Part shown: positions 1 to 9,149 of the stretch, one piece after another | Layout of the letters: each line of letters begins with the position of its first letter | Numbering within the stretch: the first letter of the stretch is position 1 | The notes under the pieces: generated by a model | What the model saw: only the letters and a program-made list of their open reading frames with translations | Told to the model about the DNA's origin: nothing | The model's database searches: none | Source of the DNA: Neomoorella thermoacetica | GTDB lineage: Bacteria; Bacillota; DSM-521; Neomoorellales; Neomoorellaceae | DNA: 64,000 nt | Direction of reading: 5' to 3' | Assembly (NCBI RefSeq): GCF_001875325.1 | Contig: NZ_MDDC01000009.1 | Coordinates: forward strand, 61,052-125,051 | Position numbers and translations under genes: made by a program

Positions 1-984
1 GTGGGGATGGCGCCGGCGCATCTTGGAACAGATACCCGCCAGGCAATCCGCCAGGGTAAAGTCACCCTCTTCCTCCGCCAGCCTGGCGTGGAAGACTACC
101 TGTAGCAGTAAGTCTCCCAATTCTTCGCATAGTTTATTCATGTCCCCGGCGTCGATGGCTTCCACGACCTCGTAAGTCTCTTCCACCAGATAACGTTTCA
201 GGGAAACATGGGTTTGCTCCCGGTCCCAGGGGCACCCACCCGGACCTCGTAAGCGGGCCATAATGGCTTCCAGGCCCGCCAGGGTGCGATCCCGGCCCTC
301 GGGGTAGGGTGGCAGGTAAAGGCTGGTTAAGTAATCAAGCCACTCCAGGCGGTCGATGGTGTAGAGGGGCACGGTGGCTACCCTCTCACCGTCAGGAAGG
401 CCAGCGCCGCGGACAACGGTTACCGGGTATTCATCCGGGTAGACAGTCATGAGGTCTAATTTAATCTCCCCGGCTACCCGGCGGTTATATACCTGGGTGA
501 GGATTAAACCCAGGCCCGGGTCCAGGCCGGCCGCCGAAAAGGTCAGGGCGTCGGCTACGGTTAACCCCCTGGCGGGGTCTATTTTAAGGGTAGCGTAAAG
601 GGCATCCAGGCAGCTCATTGCCGGTATAATCTCCAGGTCGACGCCGGCTGCAGGAGCCTTTTCTAACAGCAGGGCCACGGTTCTCTCCGCGACCAGGGGA
701 TGGCCCGGTACGGCGTAGGCCAGTTTCTTATCTGCTTTAGCTGCCGCCCCGGTGAGGAGAAAACTGGCTATGCGCTGGTAGAGTTCCTCAAAGTCAGCCG
801 CTTCCTCATAAAAAGAATCAAAGGTTTCCCACTTAAGGCCCCGTACTTCCAGGGCGGCTACCGCCGGGTGGCGGGAGGTTCTCAGGTAAATCTTATCCGC
901 CCCGGCCAGGGCCTTAAGGACCGCCTCTGGCACCTGGGCCGGGTCCCCCGGCCCCAAACCGGTAACTATCACCTTGCCTGCCAT
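1..984 (-). CDS. mazG: MazG-type NTP pyrophosphohydrolase with N-terminal tetrapyrrole methylase domain (YabN-like), 3' end outside window
   Basis: 328 codons are visible from an ATG at 984; the reading frame is still open at base 1, so the C-terminus lies outside. Residues 9-15 are GLGPGDP, the start of a tetrapyrrole (corrin/porphyrin) methylase fold. After about residue 245 the MazG half begins, with GPGGCPWDREQTH and the acidic helix EELGDLLLQ, which binds Mg2+ and nucleotide in this family. MazG proteins hydrolyse non-canonical NTPs; the job of the fused methylase domain is not settled. It is the last visible gene of the mfd-mscS-spoVT-mazG series, as in B. subtilis (mfd, spoVT, spoVB, yabN), with mscS present and spoVB absent here. 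A GAGGCG ribosome site precedes the ATG. Confidence 0.93.
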   Translation of the reverse strand, partial: MAGKVIVTGLGPGDPAQVPEAVLKALAGADKIYLRTSRHPAVAALEVRGLKWETFDSFYEEAADFEELYQRIASFLLTGAAAKADKKLAYAVPGHPLVAERTVALLLEKAPAAGVDLEIIPAMSCLDALYATLKIDPARGLTVADALTFSAAGLDPGLGLILTQVYNRRVAGEIKLDLMTVYPDEYPVTVVRGAGLPDGERVATVPLYTIDRLEWLDYLTSLYLPPYPEGRDRTLAGLEAIMARLRGPGGCPWDREQTHVSLKRYLVEETYEVVEAIDAGDMNKLCEELGDLLLQVVFHARLAEEEGDFTLADCLAGICSKMRRRHPH

Positions 985-1067
985 TATCTTCGCCTCACAG
1001 GAAAGGAATACCGCTTTATTGTACCAGAAAACAGGTCAAAAAGAAAGCAGCGCCCGGGGCGCTGCCA

Positions 1068-1619
1068 TTATTGTTCCATTTGTTTGGCCAGAAAACCTGC
1101 TGCCGTCTCCGCCAGCTTTAATTCCATATCTCCCATTTTTACCCCCGGTTCCCGGGAGCAGAGGATGACGGCTCCGATGGGGTCTCCTTCGGCGATGATC
1201 GGAGCGATAACTTCGGCTGTGAATTTATAGGCCTCGCCCTCGCCGTCAATGGGGAAAAGGTCTTCACTCGGGGAATTGGCCAGAAGGGGTTTCCTTTCCT
1301 CCATTACCCTCTCTATTGCCTGGCCGATAGGTTTATCCAGGAACTCCTTCTTGGGGGCACCTGCCACCGCGATAATGTTATCCCGATCTGCGATACAGGC
1401 AATATGACCGATGGCTTCGTGAAGCGAATCTGCGTACTCCTTGGCAAAGTCTCCCAGTTCGCCAATGGGCGAGTATTTTTTTAAAATCACCTCGCCCTCG
1501 CGGTCAACGAAGATCTCCAGGGGATCTCCTTCGCGGATCCGCAGGGTTCGCCTGATTTCTTTAGGTATCACTACGCGTCCTAGATCGTCGATGCGCCGTA
1601 CAATGCCTGTTGCTTTCAC
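1068..1619 (-). CDS. spoVT: Stage V sporulation protein T, AbrB-family regulator
   Basis: 183 aa. The N-terminal 50 residues form an AbrB/SpoVT swapped-hairpin DNA-binding domain (MKATGIVRRIDDLGRVVIP, then RIREGDPLEI). The rest is the GAF-like domain typical of full-length SpoVT. In Bacillus SpoVT modulates sigma-G-dependent forespore genes. The start is GTG, read from the complement of 1617-1619, behind a G-rich ribosome site. A sigma-G-like promoter lies about 65 bp upstream. The gene is 84 bp upstream of mazG and 162 bp downstream of mscS. Confidence 0.96.
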   Translation of the reverse strand: MKATGIVRRIDDLGRVVIPKEIRRTLRIREGDPLEIFVDREGEVILKKYSPIGELGDFAKEYADSLHEAIGHIACIADRDNIIAVAGAPKKEFLDKPIGQAIERVMEERKPLLANSPSEDLFPIDGEGEAYKFTAEVIAPIIAEGDPIGAVILCSREPGVKMGDMELKLAETAAGFLAKQMEQ

Positions 1620-1681
1620 TGCAATCTATCCCCCCTTTACCCTTTTTAAGGTAGCCTTTTTCCTAAGATAGCTTTCACTGT

Positions 1682-1711
1682 TAGTATATAATCCCCTTCA
1701 AGGGTTTATTC
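1682..1711 (-). promoter_or_regulatory. Candidate sigma-G promoter of spoVT
   Basis: On the minus strand GAATA (1711-1707) is followed after exactly 18 bases by TATACTA (1688-1682). This fits the known sigma-G consensus (gnATR, 18 bp, cAtnnTA) apart from the first -10 base. spoVT is a sigma-G gene in B. subtilis, so position and match agree; the assignment is inferred. Confidence 0.55.
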
Positions 1712-1781
1712 ATTTTTTCCCTTCCTTTTCTATAACTGGGGCCAGGTATAAAATCAGGTTCTTTTGCTAAAACTATGGAAT

Positions 1782-2693
1782 CTATAGCGCCGGCGAGTTG
1801 CTCCCCGCTGGGGCTTCTTCGCAGCCGGGCTGGTTGCCGACATAGACCCTGGTGGGGTAGGCCAGGCGGATGCCGTTATCACGGCAGGCCTGCCAGATCT
1901 TTTCCCGTAAAGCCCTTTCGATGATCCAGAGGGCGCCGGTCCTGGTACGGGCCGTGATGGTAAACTGCCCCCCCTTATCTGTTTTATCAATATCAGTGAC
2001 CCCGTAAATCTGGGGTGGCTCGGCCAGGCCCTGGCCGGAGGGGTCGGGGATAAATTCTTCATAGTACTCCCTTTCCACCTCACGGCACACCTGCTCCAGA
2101 ACCGCCCGGATGCGGCGCGGGTCTTCTTCGAAGGGAAAGGTAACCGTAACAATGGCCCGCAGCTCATCGCGGTTATAATTGCGGACGGTTTTGATCTCGC
2201 TGTTGGCGATATAAAACTTCTTGCCGCTCCATTCCCGGACGGTGGTCATGCGCAGGCCCAGTTCCTCTACCGTCCCGGTTACCTGGCCGTTGATCTCCAC
2301 CAGATCGCCGACGTGGAACTGGTCCTCAAAAATAATAAAGAAACCGGTAATGATATCCTTGACCAGGCTCTGGGCGCCAAAACCTATGGCCAGGCCCACC
2401 ACCCCGGCGCCGGCGATGATGGGGGTTATGTCAATAAAGCGATTTAGTGCCATCATAGCTCCTACAGTATAAATGAGGTAGCGCACGGCAGAGCAGAGGA
2501 GAGTCTCCAGGGTCTTTTCCCTCTGGGGATCCCTCCTGGCAACCTGGAATATGCGGTGAATAAACCCGGAGATCACCCGGTACAGGACCAGGGCGGCCAC
2601 CATGATGGCCGCGGCCCAGAATAATTTCGTGAGGATAGAGAATAACCCCGGCTGCAGGCCCTGCCAGAGCCGGGTAAGATCATCCGCCAGCAA
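1782..2693 (-). CDS. MscS-family small-conductance mechanosensitive channel
   Basis: About 303 aa from a TTG at 2693. Transmembrane helices lie at the N-terminus and around ALNRFIDITPIIAGAGVVGLA, the pore-lining Gly/Ala-rich TM3 of MscS. It is followed by FGAQSLVKDIITGFFIIFEDQF, the signature at the start of the cytoplasmic beta domain, here cited only as the motif FGAQ...DIITGF. Members release solutes on hypo-osmotic shock. An ATG at 2732 in the same frame would overlap mfd by 28 bp, but AGGAGGG sits 6 bases before the TTG, so TTG is preferred. It directly follows mfd and is probably translated from the same message. Confidence 0.9.
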   Translation of the reverse strand: MLADDLTRLWQGLQPGLFSILTKLFWAAAIMVAALVLYRVISGFIHRIFQVARRDPQREKTLETLLCSAVRYLIYTVGAMMALNRFIDITPIIAGAGVVGLAIGFGAQSLVKDIITGFFIIFEDQFHVGDLVEINGQVTGTVEELGLRMTTVREWSGKKFYIANSEIKTVRNYNRDELRAIVTVTFPFEEDPRRIRAVLEQVCREVEREYYEEFIPDPSGQGLAEPPQIYGVTDIDKTDKGGQFTITARTRTGALWIIERALREKIWQACRDNGIRLAYPTRVYVGNQPGCEEAPAGSNSPAL

Positions 2694-2704
2694 TGTCGAC
2701 CCTC

Positions 2705-5700
2705 CTAACTTGCCGCTTCGGTTACCAGGCACTTGATCCTGGTCAGAACTTTCTCCAGCAGGTCCAGTAATTCTTCCTGGCTCAGGCCCATAACCCGTAC
2801 CCTGATGGTCAGGCCACCGGCTGAAGAGAAGGCCAGCTTCCGGGGGAAATACTGGTTGAGCTGCAGGAGCTTTTCGCCCCGCAGGCCGGTATGCTGGCCA
2901 AAGCTCAATTCTACTTCCCGGTTTTTCTGGTTGACGCTTATTACCCCGGCCTCACGGGCCAGGATGCGGACCCTGGTCAGGGCCACGAGGTTCCTGGCTT
3001 CCGGCGGTGGCGGTCCGAAACGGTCCTCCATTTCCGCGGCGATATCCTCAACGGCAGCCAGATCCCCGGCATTCATAAAGCGGTGGTAGAGTTCCATTTT
3101 TAAGGTAGCCTCCGGGATATAGTTATCACCCAGGAAGGTATCTACCGCCAGTTCAATGGGGGTAGCCTGGGGTTCCGCCAGGGCTGGCCGGGGCACTCCC
3201 TCGCCACGTTGCTCCTTCAGTTTCCGGACTGCTTCCTCCAGGAGCTGGCAGTAGAGGTCAAAGCCGACGGCCACCATATGGCCGTGTTGCTCGGGCCCCA
3301 GAAAATTACCCGCCCCCCGGATCTGCAGGTCCCGCAGGGCAATCTTATACCCCGAACCGAATGCCGTAAACTCCCGGATAGCGGCCAGGCGTTTTTCAGC
3401 TATTTCACCGAGCACCTTGTCCGGACGGTAGGTAAAGTAGGCATAGGCCAGGCGGTTGGTGCGACCGACCCGGCCCCGGAGCTGGTAGAGCTGGGCCAGG
3501 CCGAAGTTATCACTCTCATCGACAATCAGGGTATTGGCGTTCTGGATGTCCAGGCCGTTCTCTACAATGGTGGTACTGACCAGGACGTCGTAGCGGCCGG
3601 AGATAAAGTCCAGCATAACGTTCTCCAGCTCCTCTTCGCCCATCTGGCCGTGGCCGATGCCGACCCGGGCTTCCGGCACCAGTTGCTGGATATGGTAGGC
3701 GAAGCGATCAATATCCTGCACCCGGTTATGAACTATAAAGACCTGCCCGCCCCGGTCCAGTTCCCGGCGGATGGCCTCCCGCACCAGCTCCGGGTTATAC
3801 TCCACCACATAGGTCTGGACCGGGAAGCGGTCTTCCGGGGGCGTCTCAATCATGCTCATATCGCGCACGCCGGCCAGGGACATATGCAGGGTCCGGGGTA
3901 TAGGGGTGGCCGTCATGGTCAGGACGTCAACGCTGTAACGCAGTTGCTTCAGCTTTTCTTTATGGGCAACGCCGAAGCGCTGTTCCTCATCGATAATCAC
4001 CAGGCCCAGGTTTTTAAAATTTACATCGCTGGAGAGAAGCCGGTGGGTACCGATAACTATATCCACTTCACCCCGCTTAAGAGCCTCCACGACTACCTTC
4101 TGTTCCCTGGGAGAACAAAAGCGGCTCAAAACGGCGATCTTTACCGGGAAAGGGGCAAACCGGGCTTTAAAGGTCTCGTAATGCTGCTGGGCCAGGATAG
4201 TGGTGGGTACCAGGACGGCCACCTGCATACCATCCATGACCGCCTTGAAGGCCGCCCGCATAGCCACTTCCGTCTTGCCGTAGCCCACGTCGCCGCAAAG
4301 GAGGCGGTCCATGGGCCGGGGCTTTTCCATATCAGCCTTAACCTCGGCGATGGCCCGGAGCTGATCCGGCGTTTCTGTATAAGGGAATGCCTCCTCGAAT
4401 TCCCGCTGCCAGGGGGTATCGGGCCCAAAGGCATGGCCGGGGATGGCTTCCCGACGGGCATAAAGTTCCAGCAGTTCCCGGGCCATCTCCTGGACGGCCT
4501 CCTGAACCCGGCTCTTGACCTTGTTCCATTCATTGCCGCCCAGGCGATAAAGGCGGGGAACATGCCCTTCACCGCCGACATACTTCTGGACCAGGGAAAC
4601 CTGGTCCACAGGTACATAGAGGCGGTCCTTGCCCGCATACTGAATGAGGAGGTAGTCCTTTTTAACCCCGCCTACTTCCAGTTGCTGCAGGCCCAGGTAA
4701 CGACCGATACCGTGGTGCACATGGACAACATAGTCCCCCTCTTTGAGGTCAGTAAAGGAGCTAATCTTGCTTCCTTCGCGGGGCGCCTTGACCCGCCGCG
4801 GCCTCCTGGCCGGACCGTAGATCTCCGTATCCCCGATAATGGCCAGGCGCATCTCCGGCCAGGTAAAGCCCTGGCGCAGGCGGCCGGAGACCATTATTAC
4901 CTCTCCCCGTCCCGGGGTGCCCCTGGCCTCAGGATGAGCCAGGGCCTCAATACCCTGCTCGGCCAGGGCCTGGCGCAGGGCTACCACCCGGTTCGGGTCA
5001 GCTACCATCATGATGATCCGGTACCCCTCGCGGCGCCAGCGGGTCAATTCTTCTACCACCAGGCCGAGTTTACCCTGGAAAGCCGGTATGGTCTGGGCAC
5101 TGATACCTACTGCCGGCCGGGGGTTGCTTCCCGGTACCCGGCGGGGTAGCAGGGAGAAATACAGGCGCTGGTAGCGCTGCCACAACCGTTCCAGGTCGGC
5201 GCTATCCAGATAGACCTGGCCCTGGGAGGGCAGGGCCAGACCAGCGGCCAGCATGTCGGTAAAAATCCCCAGGCGCTGCTGCTCCCGGCGGCGCATTTCT
5301 TCCAGCAGACGGGCCGGGTCGTCAAGGACCAGCAGGGGGTGGCGCTGGAAGTATTCAAAAAGGGTGGCCTGCCGGGAGTAAAAAAAGGGCTGGAGCTGGC
5401 TACTCCCACCGGGCCAGGAACCAGCCTCCAGCATGGCAATCAACTCCTGGACCCGGTCCTTCAGTTCCCTGGCTGCCTGGGGCTGGCGCTGGCGCAGGGT
5501 GGCATAGGCCTGGGAAAATTCTGCCTTCAGGGTTTCCAGCCCCGGTCCCGGGTCCGGGGGCGGGAGGACTTCCTGGGCCGGTCCCACGACTATAGCCCGC
5601 AGGTCGGCCACCGAGCGCTGGCTGGCGGGGTCAAAACGGCGCAAGGAATCGATTGCATCGCCAAATAATTCTAAACGCACCGGTTCTTCGGCTCCCAGGG

Positions 5701-6256
5701 GAAAGATATCGATAATACCTCCCCTTACCGCCAGCTGGCCCGGGGCCTCTACCACCTCTTCCCGCCTGTACCCCAGGCCAATGAGTTTCTGCAGGAGGGC
5801 CTCGCGGTCAATAATCTGGCCTACCTCCAGGGACTGGAGGGAACGGCGCAGGGTATCCGGCGGCGGCAGCTTGCGGAGCAAGGCCTCCACCGGCACCACA
5901 AGGATGCGGGTCCGGCCGCTGATCAGGTTGGTCAGGACCTTCAGGCGCTGGGCGGCCAGTTCCGGGCTGGGGGTATAAACCTCCAACGGCAGGAGTTCAG
6001 ATGGGGGCAGGTAATCAATGCCCTCCCCCGGCCAGAAGGATTCTATATCCGCTGCCAGGCGCTGGGCTTCTTCGCTCCCGGGGGTAACTGCCAGAATGGG
6101 GTTAAATTCGTCCAGCATAGCCGCCAGCCACAGGCCCTTCATTCCTTCCGGCAGGCCATAAAGCTGCACCTCGCCCGCGCCCCGGCGCAGGCCCCCGGCG
6201 ATGGCGTAAAATTGTTCGCTATCTCTGATAATTTGTAATATGCTGTTAGCGTACAT
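2705..6256 (-). CDS. mfd: Transcription-repair coupling factor Mfd
   Basis: 1183 aa, full length for the family. UvrB-like N-terminal modules come first, then the RNA polymerase-interacting CarD-like domain ([17 protein letters not shown], about residue 500). The superfamily 2 translocase follows with Walker [10 protein letters not shown], the DEEQ box (IDEEQRFG), TATPIPRTL and the VGRTNR motif VI, and a C-terminal D7/TRCF domain. Mfd removes stalled RNA polymerase and recruits UvrA. It starts at ATG 6256. It sits between the PrsW-like gene and mscS, matching the pth-fin-mfd-spoVT neighbourhood of Bacillus, with the fin position taken by an unrelated membrane protein. Confidence 0.97.
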   Translation of the reverse strand: MYANSILQIIRDSEQFYAIAGGLRRGAGEVQLYGLPEGMKGLWLAAMLDEFNPILAVTPGSEEAQRLAADIESFWPGEGIDYLPPSELLPLEVYTPSPELAAQRLKVLTNLISGRTRILVVPVEALLRKLPPPDTLRRSLQSLEVGQIIDREALLQKLIGLGYRREEVVEAPGQLAVRGGIIDIFPLGAEEPVRLELFGDAIDSLRRFDPASQRSVADLRAIVVGPAQEVLPPPDPGPGLETLKAEFSQAYATLRQRQPQAARELKDRVQELIAMLEAGSWPGGSSQLQPFFYSRQATLFEYFQRHPLLVLDDPARLLEEMRRREQQRLGIFTDMLAAGLALPSQGQVYLDSADLERLWQRYQRLYFSLLPRRVPGSNPRPAVGISAQTIPAFQGKLGLVVEELTRWRREGYRIIMMVADPNRVVALRQALAEQGIEALAHPEARGTPGRGEVIMVSGRLRQGFTWPEMRLAIIGDTEIYGPARRPRRVKAPREGSKISSFTDLKEGDYVVHVHHGIGRYLGLQQLEVGGVKKDYLLIQYAGKDRLYVPVDQVSLVQKYVGGEGHVPRLYRLGGNEWNKVKSRVQEAVQEMARELLELYARREAIPGHAFGPDTPWQREFEEAFPYTETPDQLRAIAEVKADMEKPRPMDRLLCGDVGYGKTEVAMRAAFKAVMDGMQVAVLVPTTILAQQHYETFKARFAPFPVKIAVLSRFCSPREQKVVVEALKRGEVDIVIGTHRLLSSDVNFKNLGLVIIDEEQRFGVAHKEKLKQLRYSVDVLTMTATPIPRTLHMSLAGVRDMSMIETPPEDRFPVQTYVVEYNPELVREAIRRELDRGGQVFIVHNRVQDIDRFAYHIQQLVPEARVGIGHGQMGEEELENVMLDFISGRYDVLVSTTIVENGLDIQNANTLIVDESDNFGLAQLYQLRGRVGRTNRLAYAYFTYRPDKVLGEIAEKRLAAIREFTAFGSGYKIALRDLQIRGAGNFLGPEQHGHMVAVGFDLYCQLLEEAVRKLKEQRGEGVPRPALAEPQATPIELAVDTFLGDNYIPEATLKMELYHRFMNAGDLAAVEDIAAEMEDRFGPPPPEARNLVALTRVRILAREAGVISVNQKNREVELSFGQHTGLRGEKLLQLNQYFPRKLAFSSAGGLTIRVRVMGLSQEELLDLLEKVLTRIKCLVTEAAS

Positions 6257-6292
6257 CTACTGCACTCCATTACCCAGGACAGGCCTCATTGG

Positions 6293-6322
6293 ACTAATAA
6301 AAGGCCCTTAAAACCCGGGCCT
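6293..6322 (-). terminator. Rho-independent terminator upstream of mfd
   Basis: AGGCCC (6302-6307) pairs with GGGCCT (6317-6322) and is followed on the minus strand by a TTTTATT tract. It would end transcripts from the PrsW-like gene and pth before mfd. Confidence 0.6.
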
Positions 6323-6401
6323 CTTTGATATTCCAATATAAATTCAGTGTATATTATATCCGGCCCCAGTAAAGGAAGTCAAGTTTCCTTCCCGCGTAAA
6401 A

Positions 6402-6845
6402 TTAGCGATGCAAGGCCAGGACGGCCCTGTTCCAGGCCAGGTGGGCCAGGAGGCCCACGGCCCAGGCCGTACCTGAATGTCCGGTACGGGTATAGGTTAA
6501 TAACACCAGCAGGCCAAAAAAGGAATGGCCGCCCCAGGCCGCCAGGGCCGGCCCTATCCAGGCGGCAGGATACCCCCGAACCCGGGCGGCTTGAGCCCCC
6601 CGCGGGGTCCTGGCCGGCCTGCCCGGCAGTTCCCAGAGTCCCTCAATCAGGCCAAAGGTGCTGTGGACGCCGGCCAGGGGGGCCCCTGCAGCCAGGGCCA
6701 GACCCGTTTTTAACGTCTCTTCGATAACCGGCCCCAGGAGGGCCGGGACTCCCTGAACTCCCAGGTACAGCAGCAAGCGGTTGAGGAGCCAGGCGCAAAG
6801 GGCAGCGCTGAGACCCACCAGCAGGGTTTTAACGAAAAACATCAC
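6402..6845 (-). CDS. Mini PrsW-like intramembrane protease family protein
   Basis: 147 aa, very hydrophobic, about four membrane segments. Three motifs of the PrsW glutamic protease family appear in order: EETLK at 42-46 (EExxK), FGLIE at 64-68 (FxxxE), and histidines at 107 (GGHSFF) and 135 (AHLAWN). B. subtilis PrsW cleaves the anti-sigma factor RsiW and is longer (about 218 aa). No anti-sigma gene lies next to this copy. The start is GTG at 6845 or ATG at 6842; ribosome sites are weak for both. It occupies the place between pth and mfd where Bacillus has fin. The family link rests on motifs, so protease activity is inferred. Confidence 0.6.
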   Translation of the reverse strand: MMFFVKTLLVGLSAALCAWLLNRLLLYLGVQGVPALLGPVIEETLKTGLALAAGAPLAGVHSTFGLIEGLWELPGRPARTPRGAQAARVRGYPAAWIGPALAAWGGHSFFGLLVLLTYTRTGHSGTAWAVGLLAHLAWNRAVLALHR

Positions 6846-6922
6846 CTGACTTACTCCATGGCTGGTATTTGATGCTGCGAGAAACGCAGCAGGAAAAACA
6901 TACCACCCGGCGGCAAATTTAG

Positions 6923-7486
6923 TTAATGGTTAAAGCGATTCATAGCCTCCTCAATACTGCCCCCCTCTAGGAGAAAACGGGCAGCCCGGGCGGCCTCGAG
7001 GAGCACCGGGCGTATCAGTTCCCAGTCCCCTTTACTGAAGGGCTGCAGGACGTAATCAATTACATTTTGCCCCAGGGGAGGCCTGCCGATACCTATTTTT
7101 AACCGCGGAACGGCTGTTGTCCCCAGATGGGTAATAATCGACTGCAGGCCCCGGTGCCCCCCCGAACTCCCCCCGCGCCGGAGACGCAAGCGCCCCGGCG
7201 CGAGGTCCAGGTCATCGTGGATAACCAGTATTGCCTCCGGGGCGATGCCGTACCAGCGGGCCAGGGGAGCTACCGCTTGACCGCTATTGTTCATATATGT
7301 CTGGGGCTTGACTAAAAAAACCCGGTTGTTCCCTATCAGGCCCTGGCCGGTCAGGGCCTGGTCCCGGGACCGGTCCAGGGTAATCCCCAAATCATCAGCC
7401 AGGAGATCGACGACCATGAAACCGGCATTATGCCTGGTCGTTTCGTAACGGGGCCCGGGATTGCCCAGGCCCACCACCATCAGCAC
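6923..7486 (-). CDS. pth: Peptidyl-tRNA hydrolase
   Basis: About 187 aa. The protein shows VVGLGNPGPRYETTRHNAGF with the catalytic His (RHNAG), KPQTYMNNSG, the Asp loop IHDDLDL, and GGSSGGHRGL. This is the full bacterial Pth set. It recycles peptidyl-tRNA released prematurely from ribosomes. A TTG at 7495 lies directly against the GGAGG site, so GTG at 7486 (9-base spacing) is preferred; ATG at 7480 is also possible. It lies downstream of ctc, as in Bacillus. Confidence 0.95.
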   Translation of the reverse strand: MLMVVGLGNPGPRYETTRHNAGFMVVDLLADDLGITLDRSRDQALTGQGLIGNNRVFLVKPQTYMNNSGQAVAPLARWYGIAPEAILVIHDDLDLAPGRLRLRRGGSSGGHRGLQSIITHLGTTAVPRLKIGIGRPPLGQNVIDYVLQPFSKGDWELIRPVLLEAARAARFLLEGGSIEEAMNRFNH

Positions 7487-7635
7487 CAGCGCCAACCTCC
7501 GCTCCCGGATTTATTTCTTTAACTAGCGAACTAGCTAACTATGTTGAGGAGGAAGGTTCCCTCCAGCTTTGCAGGTCCCGGACGCAGCCAAACCCGGTCC
7601 CGGGGGCCGTGAAACTCTGGCTGCGCCTTTTTACC

Positions 7636-7672
7636 GGCCCGGTGCGCCTCGAGACTCAAGGCGCACCGGGCC
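7636..7672. repeat. 14-bp perfect inverted repeat in the ctc-pth spacer
   Basis: The arm at 7636-7649 is the exact reverse complement of 7659-7672, with a 9-base loop. There is no T-tract on either side, so it does not look like a standard terminator. A second, shorter stem (GCAGCC near 7602, GGCTGC near 7618) lies beside it on the left. It sits in a 274-bp spacer between ctc and pth. Confidence 0.7.
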
Positions 7673-7760
7673 TCTCCAGGCCCGCCCCCTCCTTCGACTC
7701 GATCATTTTATGATAATTGAGCAGCGGCTCGCCGCTATAAGTAGCTGCAGGAGACAGGTT

Positions 7761-8387
7761 TTATTCAGCCGGCGGGGCTGGCGGTTCCCCGGTAGTAGTC
7801 TCCTCTTCGGTTTCCATCTCGACCGCGCGGGTCGCTACTACAGTCGCTATGACGGTATCCGGTTCCGAGAGAATCTTGACCCCGGCCGGAACTTTGATTT
7901 CGCCTACCGTCAGATGCTCCCCTACGCCCAGGTGGCTGACATCAACGACGATATTCTCCGGCAAGTCGGCCGGCAGGCTTTCAATTTCAACCTCCCGGGC
8001 CCCGTGCTGGAGAATGCCGCCTTCCTTGACACCCCGGGCCTCGCCCTCCAGGATGACAGGTACTGTGGCCCGGAGTTTATCTTCCATGGAAACCTGGTAG
8101 AAGTCAACATGGGTCAGGTTCCCCTTGAGGGGGTGACGCTGGACTTCCCGGATTAGGGCGGTAAATTCCTTATCCTGGCCATCACCGCTGACAACCAGCT
8201 TCAACAGGGCGTTTTCCCCCTCGGTAGCCAGGATGTGCTCGAATTGCCGGGCAGGAATAATCACTGCCAGGTTACCGATCTTCTTACCGTAGATTATCCC
8301 GGGTAATTTGCCCTGCCGGCGCAGTCGCCGGGCAGCCTGTTTGCCTGCTTCCGGGCGCATAGTTACCTCTAAAGTTCGGGCTTGCAT
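7761..8387 (-). CDS. rplY: Ribosomal protein bL25, general stress protein Ctc type
   Basis: 208 aa from ATG 8387. The N-terminal half is the 5S rRNA-binding L25 domain (TLEVTMRPEAGKQAARRLRR, LPGIIYG). The C-terminal TL5/Ctc beta domain includes VILEGEARGVKEGGIL and the acidic tail TEEETTTGEP. The frame stays open upstream to 8885, but that stretch is the antisense of the PRC-barrel gene. GGAG is well placed before ATG 8387. It belongs to the prs-ctc-pth series. Confidence 0.93.
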   Translation of the reverse strand: MQARTLEVTMRPEAGKQAARRLRRQGKLPGIIYGKKIGNLAVIIPARQFEHILATEGENALLKLVVSGDGQDKEFTALIREVQRHPLKGNLTHVDFYQVSMEDKLRATVPVILEGEARGVKEGGILQHGAREVEIESLPADLPENIVVDVSHLGVGEHLTVGEIKVPAGVKILSEPDTVIATVVATRAVEMETEEETTTGEPPAPPAE

Positions 8388-8486
8388 GGCCTCCAACTCC
8401 TTTCGCTTTTTAATTTTAGCCTGCTGGCGGACAGCATAAACCTCTCCCCGGTTGAATAAGCATGTATAAGCCGGGAGGTGAGGCTG

Positions 8487-9149
8487 ATGTTTTATACCAG
8501 CAAAAAACTCATGGGCATGCCGGTGGTTAGCCTGGCCGACGGTCACCAGCTGGGCCGTATTAAGCGCCTGCTCATTGACCACTCGAAGATGGCTATCGCC
8601 GCCTTTACCGTTGATCGCAAAGGGTGGTTCAAGGAACAACCGGTCGTCCCTTACAGCCATGTCAAAAGTGTCGGTAGCCATGCCGTTACTGTAGATGAGG
8701 CCAGCGCCGTGGTGAAACTCAGTTCCCTGCCCGAGCTGGAGGCCCTGGCCAAACACCCCCTGCCCCTCCTGGGAGCCAGGGTCATCACCGAAGAGGGCAC
8801 TGTCCTGGGCACGGTGGAAGATTTCCGCTTCGATCCCCAGGACGGCAAAATCCACTACCTGGATGTTAAAATCGGCCTCCTCCACGGGGCGCGCTCCCTG
8901 GAGACCGACCAGATCATCACCTGTGGCCGCGACGCTCTAATTGCCCGGGCCGGCGCCGAAGAGGCCCTCCAAAAATCCGGCGGCCTGCTGAGCGTAAAAT
9001 GGCAGGACGCCTGTAAGAGTGCCGGTAAAACCTTTGACAGTGCCGGCACTATTACCAGAAAAGTGGGCGAGACTGTCAACCGTTACTGGCAGCGCCTGCC
9101 CTTCGGCCAGAAGAAAAACGACGGTCCGCCCCCCGGAGAAAACAGTTAA
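8487..9149 (+). CDS. PRC-barrel domain protein
   Basis: 220 aa. Two PRC-barrel-like halves are visible: [21 protein letters not shown], cited here as residues 1-21, and [19 protein letters not shown] near residue 95. A basic, less ordered tail follows. PRC barrels bind RNA, ribosomes or photosynthetic complexes; in spore formers related proteins are often annotated as sporulation-linked (YlmC/YmxH or YrrD type). An in-frame GTG at 8478 overlaps the GGGAGG ribosome site, so ATG 8487 is preferred. It is convergent with prs; the two stops share bases 9147-9148. No specific function can be assigned. Confidence 0.8.
   Translation: MFYTSKKLMGMPVVSLADGHQLGRIKRLLIDHSKMAIAAFTVDRKGWFKEQPVVPYSHVKSVGSHAVTVDEASAVVKLSSLPELEALAKHPLPLLGARVITEEGTVLGTVEDFRFDPQDGKIHYLDVKIGLLHGARSLETDQIITCGRDALIARAGAEEALQKSGGLLSVKWQDACKSAGKTFDSAGTITRKVGETVNRYWQRLPFGQKKNDGPPPGENS

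Noticed and set aside
3209..5149. 646-codon plus-strand open frame opposite mfd
   Set aside because: It is the antisense of a fully conserved mfd. GC-rich codon use leaves such shadows open. No domain, ribosome site or promoter was found.
8388..8885. Upstream extension of the ctc frame by 166 codons
   Set aside because: It is antisense to the PRC-barrel gene, and the true L25 start at 8387 has a ribosome site. Not a fusion.
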